64,000 bases of DNA from Rhodospirillales bacterium (GCA_016699855.1 CP064988.1:3066501-3130500); one strand, 5' to 3'. Counted from the first letter of the stretch, positions 26,397 to 34,952 are shown. The notes: generated by a model from the letters alone, not told the origin. Made by a program: numbers and translations.

Positions 26397-27614
26397 TCAG
26401 TCGTTGGCGAGGATGACGTTGCGGAGGATCGGGTAGATCTGGCCGGCCCAGCGCTTGCCGGCGAAGACGCCGTAATGGCCGACGCCGGCCTGCATGTAGT
26501 GCTTCTTGCGGTAGGGCCGCAGGCCCGAGCAGAGGTCGTGCGCCGCCACCGTCTGGCCGATCGAGCAGATGTCGTCGCGCTCGCCCTCGACGGTGAACAG
26601 CGCCGTGCGGCGGATGGCGCGCGGCTCGACCTTGTTGCCCTGCCAGACCAGCGCGCCGGTCGCGAGGTCGTACTCCTGGAATACGCGCTTCACCGTCTCC
26701 AGGTAGAACTCCGCCGTCAGGTCGAGGACGGCGAAGTACTCGTCGTAGAAATCCTTGGTCGCCTTCGCCTTTTCGTGCTCGCCCTTGGCCAGGTGCCCGA
26801 ACAGATCGACATGCGCCTTGATGTGGCGGTCGAGATTCATGCTCATAAAAGCGCCAAGCTGCACGAATCCGGGATAGACCCGCCGCATCGCGCCGGCGTA
26901 GCGCAGCGGCACCGACGAGATCAGGTTGCGCTCGAACCATTCGATCGGCTTCGACGTCGCCAGCTCGTTCACCTTGGTCGGGTTGACTCGGGCGTCGATC
27001 GGGCCGGCCATCAAGGTCATGCTGGCGGGCTGCGCCACGTGGTCGTCCTGGGCCATGACCGCGACCGCCGCCAAGGTCTGCACGCAGGGCTGGCAGACCG
27101 CGACGACATGCGCGCCCGGACCGAGGGCTTCCAGGAACCGGATCACGTAGCCGACATACTCGTCGAAGCCGAAACGGCCGTGCCACAGCCCGACGTCGCG
27201 GGCGTTGGTCCAGTCCGTGATGTAGACGTCGTGGTCCGGCAGCAGCACCTCGACGGTGTTGCGGAGCAACGTCGCGAAATGGCCCGACAGCGGCGCGACG
27301 ACCAGCACGCGGGGCTGCTCGATGTCGATGTCCTTGGCGAAGCGCAGCAGCGTGCCGAACGGCATCGTGTGCGTCGCCTCCTCGGTGACGGCGACCTCGC
27401 GGTTGCCGATTTTGGTCGAGGCGATCCCGAAGGACGGCCGGTGGTGGGTCAGGCCGGCCCGGCCGAGCAGTTCGTAGCCCGCCGCCAGCGCGGAACCCCC
27501 GAAACCGCGCAACGCCTCGTGGCGGGTCTGGGCCAGGGCCGTCGCCGAATGCCGCGCCCAGGTGCGGACGGGATACATGAAGTCGCTTTGGGCCTGATAG
27601 GCGGCGTAGAGCAT
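26397..27614 (-). CDS. phaZ: intracellular polyhydroxyalkanoate depolymerase
   Basis: A 405-residue PhaZ of the intracellular (i)PHB depolymerase type, which mobilises stored polyhydroxybutyrate granules. The catalytic Cys is in the lipase-box-like AVCQPC (about Cys174). Other family blocks are MLYAAYQAQSDFMYPVR at the N terminus, YITDWTNARDV, TVEGERDDICSIGQT with a likely catalytic Asp, and the C-terminal VGHYGVFAGKRW with the catalytic His. The ATG at 27614 is about 80 bases from the divergent GST gene. Its presence indicates the host makes PHB, in keeping with the mesaconyl-CoA hydratase at the other end of the window. Confidence 0.93.
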   Translation of the reverse strand: MLYAAYQAQSDFMYPVRTWARHSATALAQTRHEALRGFGGSALAAGYELLGRAGLTHHRPSFGIASTKIGNREVAVTEEATHTMPFGTLLRFAKDIDIEQPRVLVVAPLSGHFATLLRNTVEVLLPDHDVYITDWTNARDVGLWHGRFGFDEYVGYVIRFLEALGPGAHVVAVCQPCVQTLAAVAVMAQDDHVAQPASMTLMAGPIDARVNPTKVNELATSKPIEWFERNLISSVPLRYAGAMRRVYPGFVQLGAFMSMNLDRHIKAHVDLFGHLAKGEHEKAKATKDFYDEYFAVLDLTAEFYLETVKRVFQEYDLATGALVWQGNKVEPRAIRRTALFTVEGERDDICSIGQTVAAHDLCSGLRPYRKKHYMQAGVGHYGVFAGKRWAGQIYPILRNVILAND

Positions 27615-27695
27615 GGGCTTTCGGCTCGCTTATTGCATCGCGGCGCGAAGCAGCATCCAAAGCAAATCCCGCCACCGGGGGGAGGGGACAGGACC

Positions 27696-28352
27696 ATGGC
27701 CGAAGCCTCGCTGACGATCTCAAGCAAGAACTATTCCTCTTGGTCCTTGCGGGGTTGGTTGTTGTGCCGACTGGCGGAATTGCCGTTCACGGAGAAGATG
27801 CTGCCGACCGACGACCCGTCGACCCGGGCCGAGTTGCTGTTGCTGTCGCCGTCATTCCTGGTGCCGGCGTTGGAGCATGGCGACGTCAAGGTGTGGGACA
27901 CACTGGCGATCGGCGAGTATCTCCACGAAACCTACCCGCAGGCGGGATTGCTGCCGGCCGACAAGGTGGCCCGGGCGCATTGCCGGGCGGTGTGCGGCGA
28001 GATGCACTCCGGCTTCGCGAACATGCGCTCGGCGCTGCCGATGAACCTCAAGATGAAGCGCCCCGGCTTCAAAGTGTGGGCGGGTGCCCAGGCCGACATC
28101 GACCGGATCGTGGCGATCTGGAAGGACTGCCTCGCCCGCTATGGCGGGCCGTTTCTGTTCGGCCCCCGGCCGACCATGGCCGACGCGATGTACGCGCCGG
28201 TCTGCGCCCGCTTCATCACCTACGACGTCCGCCTCGAGCCGCCGGCGGCCGCCTACTGCGCCACGATCTCCGCCATGCCGGCGATGCAGGAATGGTACGC
28301 CGCCGCCCGCGCCGAGCCCGAGGAGATGGAGGAGCTCGACGTCGAGTTCTGA
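27696..28352 (+). CDS. glutathione S-transferase family protein
   Basis: A 218-residue GST with an N-terminal thioredoxin-like domain (SSKNYSSWSLRGWLLCRLAELPF, the likely catalytic Ser region) and an all-helical C-terminal domain. The thioredoxin domain includes the cis-Pro VPALEHGDVKVWDTLAIGEYL. A strong GGGGGGAGGGG site precedes ATG 27696. The C terminus (EEMEELDVEF) is acidic. The reading frame is open far upstream on this strand because of GC bias, but that part lies antisense to phaZ and the GNAT gene and is not coding. Confidence 0.87.
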   Translation: MAEASLTISSKNYSSWSLRGWLLCRLAELPFTEKMLPTDDPSTRAELLLLSPSFLVPALEHGDVKVWDTLAIGEYLHETYPQAGLLPADKVARAHCRAVCGEMHSGFANMRSALPMNLKMKRPGFKVWAGAQADIDRIVAIWKDCLARYGGPFLFGPRPTMADAMYAPVCARFITYDVRLEPPAAAYCATISAMPAMQEWYAAARAEPEEMEELDVEF

Positions 28353-28385
28353 TCGGCGTTCGATTGGAGCGTGGACGCTTTCTCC

Positions 28386-28458
28386 CTCCGTCATCCCGAG
28401 CGCAGCGAGGGATCTTCGCGCCGCCTCAAGATCCCTCGCTGCGCTCGGGATGACGGAG
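28386..28458. repeat. long palindromic intergenic repeat, copy 3
   Basis: Perfect 31-base arms (28386-28416 and 28428-28458) around an 11-base loop, with the same core as copy 1 except G for A in the AGCG(T/C)AGCGAGG stretch, changed in both arms. It begins 34 bases after the GST stop codon, a position suited to transcription termination. Confidence 0.9.
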
Positions 28459-28544
28459 CGGATAGGCGGCCCCACCGCTCCGAACTGTATCCTCGACTGA
28501 ACGTGACGACCGCCGGGATCGCGTGCCGCCGCCCGTTGGACCTC

Positions 28545-28556
28545 TGAAGCGCTTCA
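28545..28556. promoter_or_regulatory. palindrome TGAAGCGCTTCA, operator candidate (site 1)
   Basis: A perfect 12-base palindrome, followed by TA, 84 bases before the ATG of the 45-residue secreted peptide gene. The same 14-base string occurs at 34303, 87 bases before another small secreted-protein gene. The central CG and TGAA/TTCA arms resemble LacI/Cra-family operators. The intervening 28459-28544 stretch shows nothing else recognisable. Confidence 0.5.
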
Positions 28557-28639
28557 TACCTTGCGGTCCGCGCCGGGCATACAACGGCGGCCATCAGCAC
28601 GGCGGTGGTCGCCGGAGCGGACCGAAAAGGGAGAACGTC

Positions 28640-28777
28640 ATGAGGAAGTTCACGCTCGCGCTTCTGCTCGCCGCCGGCATCGGCTCGGTCGGCGTCGCGG
28701 TCGCCGCCTCCTTCTCGCCGGCCGAGGCGGCCTGCCACAACTACCGCACCAGCCGCTTCCACACCGGCGTCTGCTAA
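28640..28777 (+). CDS. small secreted peptide with Cys-bracketed mature end (45 aa)
   Basis: A 45-residue precursor starting at ATG 28640, with AAAAGGGAG upstream. The first 22-30 residues are a classical signal peptide (MRKFTLALLLAAG then a hydrophobic core), with possible cleavage after AVA (about 22) or AEA (about 30). The latter would release a 15-residue peptide with Cys at its second and last positions, ACHNYRTSRFHTGVC, which could close into a disulfide loop. It is followed by a good terminator at 28801-28826 and preceded by a palindromic operator candidate, so it looks like a real monocistronic gene. Function is unknown; a signalling, structural or redox role are all possible. Confidence 0.65.
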   Translation: MRKFTLALLLAAGIGSVGVAVAASFSPAEAACHNYRTSRFHTGVC

Positions 28778-28800
28778 GCCCCACCCCGGAGCCGACAACA

Positions 28801-28826
28801 GCCCCGCCGCCCCGCCGCGGCGGGGC
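28801..28826 (+). terminator. hairpin terminator after the small peptide gene
   Basis: GCCCCGCCG (28801-28809) pairs with CGGCGGGGC (28818-28826), followed by CTTCTCGTTC. The T-run is imperfect. It lies between the small peptide gene and the convergent 356-residue gene, so it may serve both. Confidence 0.55.
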
Positions 28827-28853
28827 CTTCTCGTTCAGGAGTCCGCTCGGCGA

Positions 28854-29924
28854 TCAACGCGGCGGGTTGACGAAGCAGCGGTAGTAGGTGGGCTGGCGCA
28901 GGCGCTTCTGGGCGCAGGCCTCGACCCGCAGCAGATCGGACAGCCGCTCGTAGTGCATGTAGGTGCCGATGGCGTAGCGGTTGCCGCCGGGGTAGTGGCC
29001 GAGGCGGCCGATCCTGCCCTTCGCCGCGGGATCCGAATCGATGATCGCCTCGCGCAGCGCCTCGCCCTGGATGAAGTTCTCCGGCAATTGGTCGAACGGA
29101 CCGTCGAGGTAGGTGTTGAGGCGCACGTTCCTGGCGAACGCGCCGATGAGGATCTTCCGGTCGAACCTGTGGTCGCGATAGAAGGCGAAGCCGGTGCGGC
29201 GGCCGACGAGGATGCGCGGCGCGCCTTTCAGGGCGTCGAAGCGCTCGATGACGCCCGCGGTCTCGTCGAGCACGTAGTGGAACGTCTTGGCGGCGCGGTT
29301 GTAGAGCAGGAAGAAGCGCAGCGCCGACTCGTCGAAGATCGGCCCGATGAAGACATCGCGCGCGTCCATCGCCGCCGCCGGCGGCCGGACGGCGGAGAGG
29401 TCGTTGAGCTCGAACACGACGCGCCTGCCGCCATGGGTGACGGCGTAGGCGAGGGGCGCCAGCCTCTCGACGGCGAAGCCCGCGGCGGCGTCCAGCTCGA
29501 GATAGCGCTCGGGACCGTCCGGCTTCCATTCCGCCGCCTCCTCGTAGTAGGCGAAATGGATCCTGCCCTTGTCGCGGTCGAGCGGATCGAGCCGGAAATT
29601 GCCGGCGTAGGCGACGCCCCCGTGGGTGAACCGGAAATAGTAGTAGTTCTCGGTCGGATAGACCTCGACCCTCTCCTTGAGCGCGGCGAACACGAACGAC
29701 GCGACCTCCTTCGGCTTGTCGATCGCCAGCGCGTGCGTCCGCCGCAGCTCGTCGGTGAGCTCCTCCACCGTCACCAACCGAGGCGCCGCCGCTTCCTGGG
29801 CATCGGACGGCCGCGCGGACCCGATCGCGCAAAGCAAACACCCGAGGATCACGCCGGCGGCGCGTCGGCGGCGGCGCGGGGAGCGGGCCGCCGTGGCGGC
29901 GATGGGTTCGCGTTGATCAGGCAT
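28854..29924 (-). CDS. periplasmic protein of unknown function
   Basis: A 356-residue protein I do not recognise. The N terminus has a twin cluster of Arg residues (SPRRRRRAAG) then a hydrophobic segment and a probable cleavage after SDAQ (about residue 43), so it is exported. The mature part is rich in aromatic residues (ENYYYFRF, HFAYYEEAAEW, RTGFAFYRDHRF), with a beta-rich look and two Cys near the end (VEACAQKR and YYRCFVN) that could pair. It is convergent with the small peptide gene and divergent from the TIR-STAND gene, about 180 bases away. No catalytic motif was seen. Confidence 0.72.
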   Translation of the reverse strand: MPDQREPIAATAARSPRRRRRAAGVILGCLLCAIGSARPSDAQEAAAPRLVTVEELTDELRRTHALAIDKPKEVASFVFAALKERVEVYPTENYYYFRFTHGGVAYAGNFRLDPLDRDKGRIHFAYYEEAAEWKPDGPERYLELDAAAGFAVERLAPLAYAVTHGGRRVVFELNDLSAVRPPAAAMDARDVFIGPIFDESALRFFLLYNRAAKTFHYVLDETAGVIERFDALKGAPRILVGRRTGFAFYRDHRFDRKILIGAFARNVRLNTYLDGPFDQLPENFIQGEALREAIIDSDPAAKGRIGRLGHYPGGNRYAIGTYMHYERLSDLLRVEACAQKRLRQPTYYRCFVNPPR

Positions 29925-30106
29925 GTCGACGTGCGATCCCCCCTCGCGAGGCCGCGACTCCGCGCCGTACCGTGGAGACGCCGGGTCGATCCACCGGATG
30001 ATACTACACGCGCCGGCGCGCGCCGCGGCCGCGCTTGCCTCGACCGGCCCGTGAAGCTACCGTCCACGCACGGGCAGCGTCGGCGTCGGCCGGCAGCGAC
30101 GGGGGC

Positions 30107-33100
30107 ATGGACGCCAGCGCGGCGGACGGCGACGCCAAACGCCTTTTCCTCAGCTATGGACGGCGCGATGCCGCTGACTTCGCGCGGCGGCTGCACCGCG
30201 ACCTGACGGACGCCGGCTACCAGGTCTTTCTCGACACCTCCGATCTCCAGGCCGGCCAGCGCTGGGAGGCCGAGATCGAACGCGCGCTCGACGCCGCCCA
30301 CGCGCTGGTCGCGATCCTCAGTCCGCACGCGGTGCGCCGCGCCGGCCCGGACGGCGGCGCCGACAGCGTCTGCCTCAACGAGATCGCCCGCGCCCGCGAG
30401 GCGCTGAAGCCGATCATCCCGGTGATGGTCGAGCGCTGCGATCCGCCGCTGACCTTGAACCGCCAACACCACGTCGATTTCATCGGCTGGCGCGAGTCGC
30501 GCGAACGCTACGACGGGCAGCTCGCGCGGCTGCTGGCCGACATCGCCGCCGCGCTCGACGGCGTCCGCGCCCCGGCGGATCCGGCGCTGCGGCCGTGGGA
30601 TTTCACCGCCACGATCACCGAGAAGACGCGGCACTTCCACGGCCGTCATTGGCTGTTCGAGGAGGTCGAGACCTGGCGGACGACGACGTCGGAGGCCGCG
30701 CTGCTGATCGTCGGCGATCCCGGCCTCGGCAAGTCGACCTTCATGGCCGAGATGGCGCGCCGCGATCCCGGCGGCCGGGTTCTGGGCTGGCACTTCTGCC
30801 AGGCGGAGACGCCGGCCACGATCGAGGGCGGCCGCTTTGTGCGCAACGTCGTCGGCCAGCTGGCGCTCCGCCTGCCCGCCTACGCCGCCGCGCTGCGCGC
30901 GCCCGACGTCGCGGAGATGCTGCGTCCCGGCGCCTGCGACGCCGATCCGGCGAGCGCGCTTGAGATCGCGCTGGTCGACCGGCTGGCGGCGATCGAGCCT
31001 CCGGACGGCGACCGCTACCTGCTGATCGACGGGCTCGACGAGGCCATCGTGCCGGCGGCCCGCAGCCCGACCATCGTCGACCTGCTGGCGCCGCGGCTGG
31101 ACCGGTTGCCGCCGTGGTTGCGCGTCGTCGCCACCAGCCGCCGCGACGCCGCCGTGCTCGACCGTCTCGGCGGGCCGCGCACGCGCCGCATCGAGGCGCG
31201 CGACGCCCGCAACCTCGACGACATCGGCGGCTACATCGGTCGACGGCTGGAGTCCGGTCCGCTGGCGGATGAGCTGGCGCGCCAGGGCGCCGACGCGGGC
31301 GCCGTCGCAGAGGCGCTGCGCCGGCGCAGCGACGGCAGCTTCCTCTACGCGCGCCAGGCGCTGGAGGCGATCGCCCGCGAACAGCTCGACCTCGCCGATC
31401 TTGAGGCGCTGCCGCTGGGCCTGGGCGGGCTCTATTCGCGCTTCTTCACGCGTTCCTGGCCGAACGAAACCGCCTACGCGCCGACGCGGCGCGCGCTGGA
31501 GACGATGCTGGCCGCGCGTGAACCTCTGGGCGAGGCGCGGATCGCGGCCATCGCCGGGCTGCAGGGCGGCCGTCAACTCCGCGCGGTGATGGATTCGCTG
31601 ACCGGCTATCTTGCGCGCGGCGGGGACGGCGTGGCGCTGTACCACAAGTCGCTGGCCGACTGGCTGACCGACCGCGCGATGTGCGACGGCCGCTACGCCA
31701 TCGACCGCGCCGCCGGCGTGGAGCGGCTCCTCGCGCACTGCCGGCAGTGGCGCGACTCCGACGACGCGTATCCGGTGCGGCACCTACCGGCGCATCTCGC
31801 CGAGGCCGGCCATGTCGACGAGCTGCGCGCGCTGCTGACCGCCGGCGATTTCGCGTCGGTCAAGCGCGAACGCATCGGCGATCCGTTCCAGGTCGCGGCC
31901 GATTTCGGACTTCTGGCGACAGCCCTGATCGCCCAGGGACGCGATGCGGATCTGCCGCCGCTGCTGGCGACAGCCGACGCGGCGCGGCGCGACGCGATGG
32001 TCGCGGCGCTGGAGCATGCCGGCGTCGCCAAGGCGCGTCTGGCCGACATCGCGCGGCGGACCGATCGATGGAGCCGGCCGGGCCGCTGGTCGTCGGCCGG
32101 CCGCGCATCGGGCATGGCGGCGATCAACGGTCGATTGGCGGCGTTGCGTCTGGCGGGCGCCGCCGGCGCCGACGATCTCGCGGTCGACGCCGCCGCCGAT
32201 CCCGACGCCGCCGTGCGTCTGCTGGCCGTCCCCTATCTCTACCGCCTGTGGCACGAGGACCGCGGGCAGGGCACGCGGGCGATCGACCGGCTGCGCGAGC
32301 GCGTCGTCGGCGCCATGGGCCTGCCGCGCGGCGACGCGCTGGACGGATTCGGCGGCGTGTCGCTGGCCATCCTCAGCCGGCATTTCGACGATCCCGACGC
32401 CATGCTGTGGCTGCGGTCGCAGTGGCGCACGCTGGTGCGCGACTTCCTGCGGTCGCCGATGATGCGGATCGTCGGGCGCGGCTGGGTCGTCTCGACGCTG
32501 ACGCGCGGGCTGGCGCTGCTGATGGCGCGCCAGCCCGACTACCAGCCCCTCAATCTCAAGGAGCTGGCGGCGATGTACCGCCTGCCCTCCGGCGCGCGCC
32601 GCGCGGCGCTGACCGTCGTCGACCATCTGGAACGGCCGGACCGCGGCTATCGCGGCGTCGTCGACGCCCTGCGCGACGCCGAGGCGCCGTTCGACGTCCA
32701 TCTCATGCTGGCGGCGGAGCGCACGCTGGTGTTCCACGCCGCCGGCGATCCCGCCGGCGTGCTCGACGCCCTGGAGGAGATCCACCGCGGCGGGCCGGCG
32801 TGGTTCCAGCAGTCCGTGCTCTACGCCGGCTTCCATCTGCTGAAGCGCGCGGCCGTGGTCGAGCCGGAGTGGGTCGACCGCTACCTCGCGATGACGCGTC
32901 AGACCATCGAGTCGACGCGCGGCACGCTGGTCACCGCCGCCGGCCGCTACCAGCTCATCCCGCACATGGCGTGGGCCGAGGTGGTGCTGGCGCGCCACCG
33001 GCCGGGCGCGCCGCCGCGGTCGTTGCCGCTGATCTTCGCCGACGCGATGCGGCTGGACGACATGGACTACGCCGCGCGCGCGATCGCCGCCGCCCAGGTG

Positions 33101-33493
33101 CTGAGCTACGCCTACCGCCTCGACCGGGTGGCGCTGGAGTCGCTGCGCCCGGTGGTCGAGGCCGACGATCCCCGGCTGCGCGACAAGCTGGTCGAGACGC
33201 TGGCCAACATCCGGTTCAACGCCCAGCGCCAGGTCGACGAATTCCTCGCCGGGCACCAGCGCGGCGATCTGGCGCGCCGCGTCGAGGCGGCGGCGCCGAC
33301 CGTGAAGGCGGCCGACTTCCCGACCTGGATGGACGAGTTCTTCAACCACCTGCTGGTCGATTCGGACGCGTTCCGCCGCGAGGTCGTGGTGGCGTTCCGC
33401 CGGGCCGCGGAGATGCGCGACGCGCCGCAGCTTCTGCGCTGGGTGCTGATCTGGGTCATGCACCTGATCGCCGACGGCCCCACGCCGCGTTAA
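30107..33493 (+). CDS. TIR domain-containing STAND (NACHT/NB-ARC-like) ATPase
   Basis: A 1128-residue multidomain protein. Residues 11-150 form a TIR domain (KRLFLSYGRRDAADFA, VFLDTSDLQAGQRWE, SVCLNEIARA); Glu92 in that last block matches the catalytic position of NAD-cleaving TIRs. A STAND NTPase follows: Walker A GDPGLGKST at 203-211, Walker B LLIDGLDE at about 305-312, then VVATSRRD as sensor and the winged-helix-like YHKSLADWLTD near 510. The remaining 600 residues are helical and repeat-like without a named domain and probably sense a ligand. ATG 30107 is preferred (GGGGG upstream); an in-frame start at 30035 would add 24 residues. Known TIR-STAND proteins act in phage defence by NAD depletion after oligomerisation; that role here is inference. 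Confidence 0.85.
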   Translation: MDASAADGDAKRLFLSYGRRDAADFARRLHRDLTDAGYQVFLDTSDLQAGQRWEAEIERALDAAHALVAILSPHAVRRAGPDGGADSVCLNEIARAREALKPIIPVMVERCDPPLTLNRQHHVDFIGWRESRERYDGQLARLLADIAAALDGVRAPADPALRPWDFTATITEKTRHFHGRHWLFEEVETWRTTTSEAALLIVGDPGLGKSTFMAEMARRDPGGRVLGWHFCQAETPATIEGGRFVRNVVGQLALRLPAYAAALRAPDVAEMLRPGACDADPASALEIALVDRLAAIEPPDGDRYLLIDGLDEAIVPAARSPTIVDLLAPRLDRLPPWLRVVATSRRDAAVLDRLGGPRTRRIEARDARNLDDIGGYIGRRLESGPLADELARQGADAGAVAEALRRRSDGSFLYARQALEAIAREQLDLADLEALPLGLGGLYSRFFTRSWPNETAYAPTRRALETMLAAREPLGEARIAAIAGLQGGRQLRAVMDSLTGYLARGGDGVALYHKSLADWLTDRAMCDGRYAIDRAAGVERLLAHCRQWRDSDDAYPVRHLPAHLAEAGHVDELRALLTAGDFASVKRERIGDPFQVAADFGLLATALIAQGRDADLPPLLATADAARRDAMVAALEHAGVAKARLADIARRTDRWSRPGRWSSAGRASGMAAINGRLAALRLAGAAGADDLAVDAAADPDAAVRLLAVPYLYRLWHEDRGQGTRAIDRLRERVVGAMGLPRGDALDGFGGVSLAILSRHFDDPDAMLWLRSQWRTLVRDFLRSPMMRIVGRGWVVSTLTRGLALLMARQPDYQPLNLKELAAMYRLPSGARRAALTVVDHLERPDRGYRGVVDALRDAEAPFDVHLMLAAERTLVFHAAGDPAGVLDALEEIHRGGPAWFQQSVLYAGFHLLKRAAVVEPEWVDRYLAMTRQTIESTRGTLVTAAGRYQLIPHMAWAEVVLARHRPGAPPRSLPLIFADAMRLDDMDYAARAIAAAQVLSYAYRLDRVALESLRPVVEADDPRLRDKLVETLANIRFNAQRQVDEFLAGHQRGDLARRVEAAAPTVKAADFPTWMDEFFNHLLVDSDAFRREVVVAFRRAAEMRDAPQLLRWVLIWVMHLIADGPTPR

Positions 33494-33497
33494 CCGA

Positions 33498-34214
33498 CTA
33501 CGCCACCCGGCAGACGAACGCGGTGTGCGGGACGGCAGCGAAACTGGCCCGCGGGAAGACGCGGCTGAACGGGATCTCGGCCTCGATCGTGAAGCCCTGG
33601 CGCGCGAGCACGGCGCGCCATTCGCCGGGGCCGCGGTAGTGGTGCGGCTCGTCGGCCGCTTCGACGTTCAGACGCCGGTCGGACGCCTCGACGATGCGCC
33701 ACTCCGCGTCGGTCGCCGGCGTGTCCTCCAGCAGCAGGAAGGCGCCACCGGGCCGCAGCACACGGCGCGCCTCGTCCAGTAGCCGCCACTGCTCGTCGTA
33801 GGGGACGTGGTGCAGCACGAACGCCATCCACGCCACGTCGAAGGCGCCCGCTGCGAAGGGCAGGCGGCGGCCATCGGCGCCGAGGAACCGCCAACGTCCG
33901 GCCGCCGAGCGGTCCAGCCGGCGCCGCAGCCGGTCGGCCGGCATCCACACGGGGTCGACGCCGACGCAGCGCCGGCGCGGCGCGTCCGCCAGCAGCGCCT
34001 CGGCCAGATGGCCGAGGCCGGCGCCGATATCGAGGCAGCGCGCGTCGGCCGGCAGCCGGCCGTCGAGGCCGGTCTTGGCGACGATGTCGGCGGCGCGGCG
34101 GCGCAGGACGGCGTCGAGGCAGCGTCCGCGCACCACCCGCCGCAGCAGCCAGGGCGGCAGCGCGGTCGGCGGCCGGGTGGTCGCCGGGGCGCCGAGATCG
34201 AGGTCGATGCTCAT
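33498..34214 (-). CDS. class I SAM-dependent methyltransferase
   Basis: A 238-residue methyltransferase of the Methyltransf_11 type. The SAM-binding motif I is CLDIGAGLGHLAEAL, motif II is near CVGVDPVW, and the post-motif segments are FLGADGRRLPFAAGAFDVAWMAFVLHHV and EARRVLRPGGAFLLLED. The ATG at 34214 has GGAG about ten bases upstream. It is convergent with the TIR-STAND gene (4 bases apart) and divergent from the Q/R-rich secreted protein. The methyl acceptor is unknown. Confidence 0.85.
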   Translation of the reverse strand: MSIDLDLGAPATTRPPTALPPWLLRRVVRGRCLDAVLRRRAADIVAKTGLDGRLPADARCLDIGAGLGHLAEALLADAPRRRCVGVDPVWMPADRLRRRLDRSAAGRWRFLGADGRRLPFAAGAFDVAWMAFVLHHVPYDEQWRLLDEARRVLRPGGAFLLLEDTPATDAEWRIVEASDRRLNVEAADEPHHYRGPGEWRAVLARQGFTIEAEIPFSRVFPRASFAAVPHTAFVCRVA

Positions 34215-34302
34215 TCCAGGTCTCCGTGGCGGTGGCGGCGGGGAGGGTGCCGGGTCCGCTTTCCATGGCCGCCATTCTGCCGCGCGGACCCGTCGCGGGC
34301 GG

Positions 34303-34314
34303 TGAAGCGCTTCA
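34303..34314. promoter_or_regulatory. palindrome TGAAGCGCTTCA, operator candidate (site 2)
   Basis: An identical copy of the 12-base palindrome at 28545, again followed by TA, in the divergent gap between the methyltransferase and the secreted repeat protein, 87 bases before the latter's ATG. Placement matches site 1 within three bases. Confidence 0.5.
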
Positions 34315-34400
34315 TAGGGCGGAGGGGGGTCGCGGCCGTATCCATGGGTCAACGCAGCCGAGGGGGCCGCGTCCACAGACCCGGAACGGGGAGGCCAGAA

Positions 34401-34952
34401 ATGTCCAGCTTCATCAAGCTCCGCGCGATCTTCACCGTCGGCGCCGCCGTCGCGGCCGTGACGCTCACCGGCGCGGCGGCCAACGCCGCCACGTTCCACC
34501 TCGGCGACCTGCGCGGCGCCCGCGCCGACGGATCGCGCGAGGTCGTGCTCGCCGCCGCCGGCGACGCCGAGCGCGCCCGCGCCGAGGCGCAGCGCCGCCA
34601 GGCCGATCAACAGCGCCAGATGGCTGTGCAGCAGCAGCAGCGCGCCAACGCCGAGCGCCAGCAGGCGGTCCAGCAGCGTCAGATGGCGATGCAGCAGCGC
34701 CAGGTCGCGATGCAGCAGCAGCAGCGCTCGAACGCCGAGCGCCAGCAGGCCGTGCAGCAGCGCCAGATGGCGATGCAGCAGCAGCAGCGCGCCAACGTCG
34801 CGCGCCAGCAGGCCGTCCAGCAGCGCCAGCAGGCGGTGCAGCAGCAGCAGCGTGCGAACGCCGAGCGCGCCAACGCCGACTCCCAGCGCCGCCAGCTCGA
34901 GGCGCAGCGTCGCCAGGCTGAGCAGCAGCGCCAGCAGCAGCGCCGCCGCTAG
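34401..34952 (+). CDS. secreted Q/R-rich coiled-coil repeat protein
   Basis: A 183-residue precursor starting at ATG 34401 with a GGGGAGG site. Residues 1-29 are a signal peptide (SSFIKLRAIFTVGAAVAAVTL, cleavage near ANA). From residue 57 to the end it consists of Gln, Arg, Ala and Met with hardly any other residue types. Residues 70-160 are four repeats on a 21-residue plan, QQRQMAVQQQQRANAERQQAV, the second enlarged by one heptad (QQRQVAM). A 21-residue period equals three heptads, so a long charged coiled coil is expected in the periplasm. It could bind an anionic polymer or the envelope; no homologous family is named. Confidence 0.75.
   Translation: MSSFIKLRAIFTVGAAVAAVTLTGAAANAATFHLGDLRGARADGSREVVLAAAGDAERARAEAQRRQADQQRQMAVQQQQRANAERQQAVQQRQMAMQQRQVAMQQQQRSNAERQQAVQQRQMAMQQQQRANVARQQAVQQRQQAVQQQQRANAERANADSQRRQLEAQRRQAEQQRQQQRRR
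34608..34880 (+). repeat. 63-base coding tandem repeat
   Basis: Four in-frame units of 63, 84, 63 and 63 bases inside the secreted repeat protein gene. Units share cagcagcgccagatggc and gagcgccagcaggc(g/c)gt strings. The 84-base unit contains an extra 21-base heptad copy. Unit number may vary between strains through slippage. Confidence 0.75.

Noticed and set aside
25734..28352. An 872-codon plus-strand open frame
   Set aside because: The first 650 codons are antisense to GNAT and phaZ, with Arg/His-rich low-complexity translation; only the GST at the end is real.
34608..34880. CRISPR-like direct repeats
   Set aside because: The units are in-frame coding repeats with no unique spacers, so this is a protein repeat, not a CRISPR array. 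No CRISPR array or cas gene was seen anywhere in the window.
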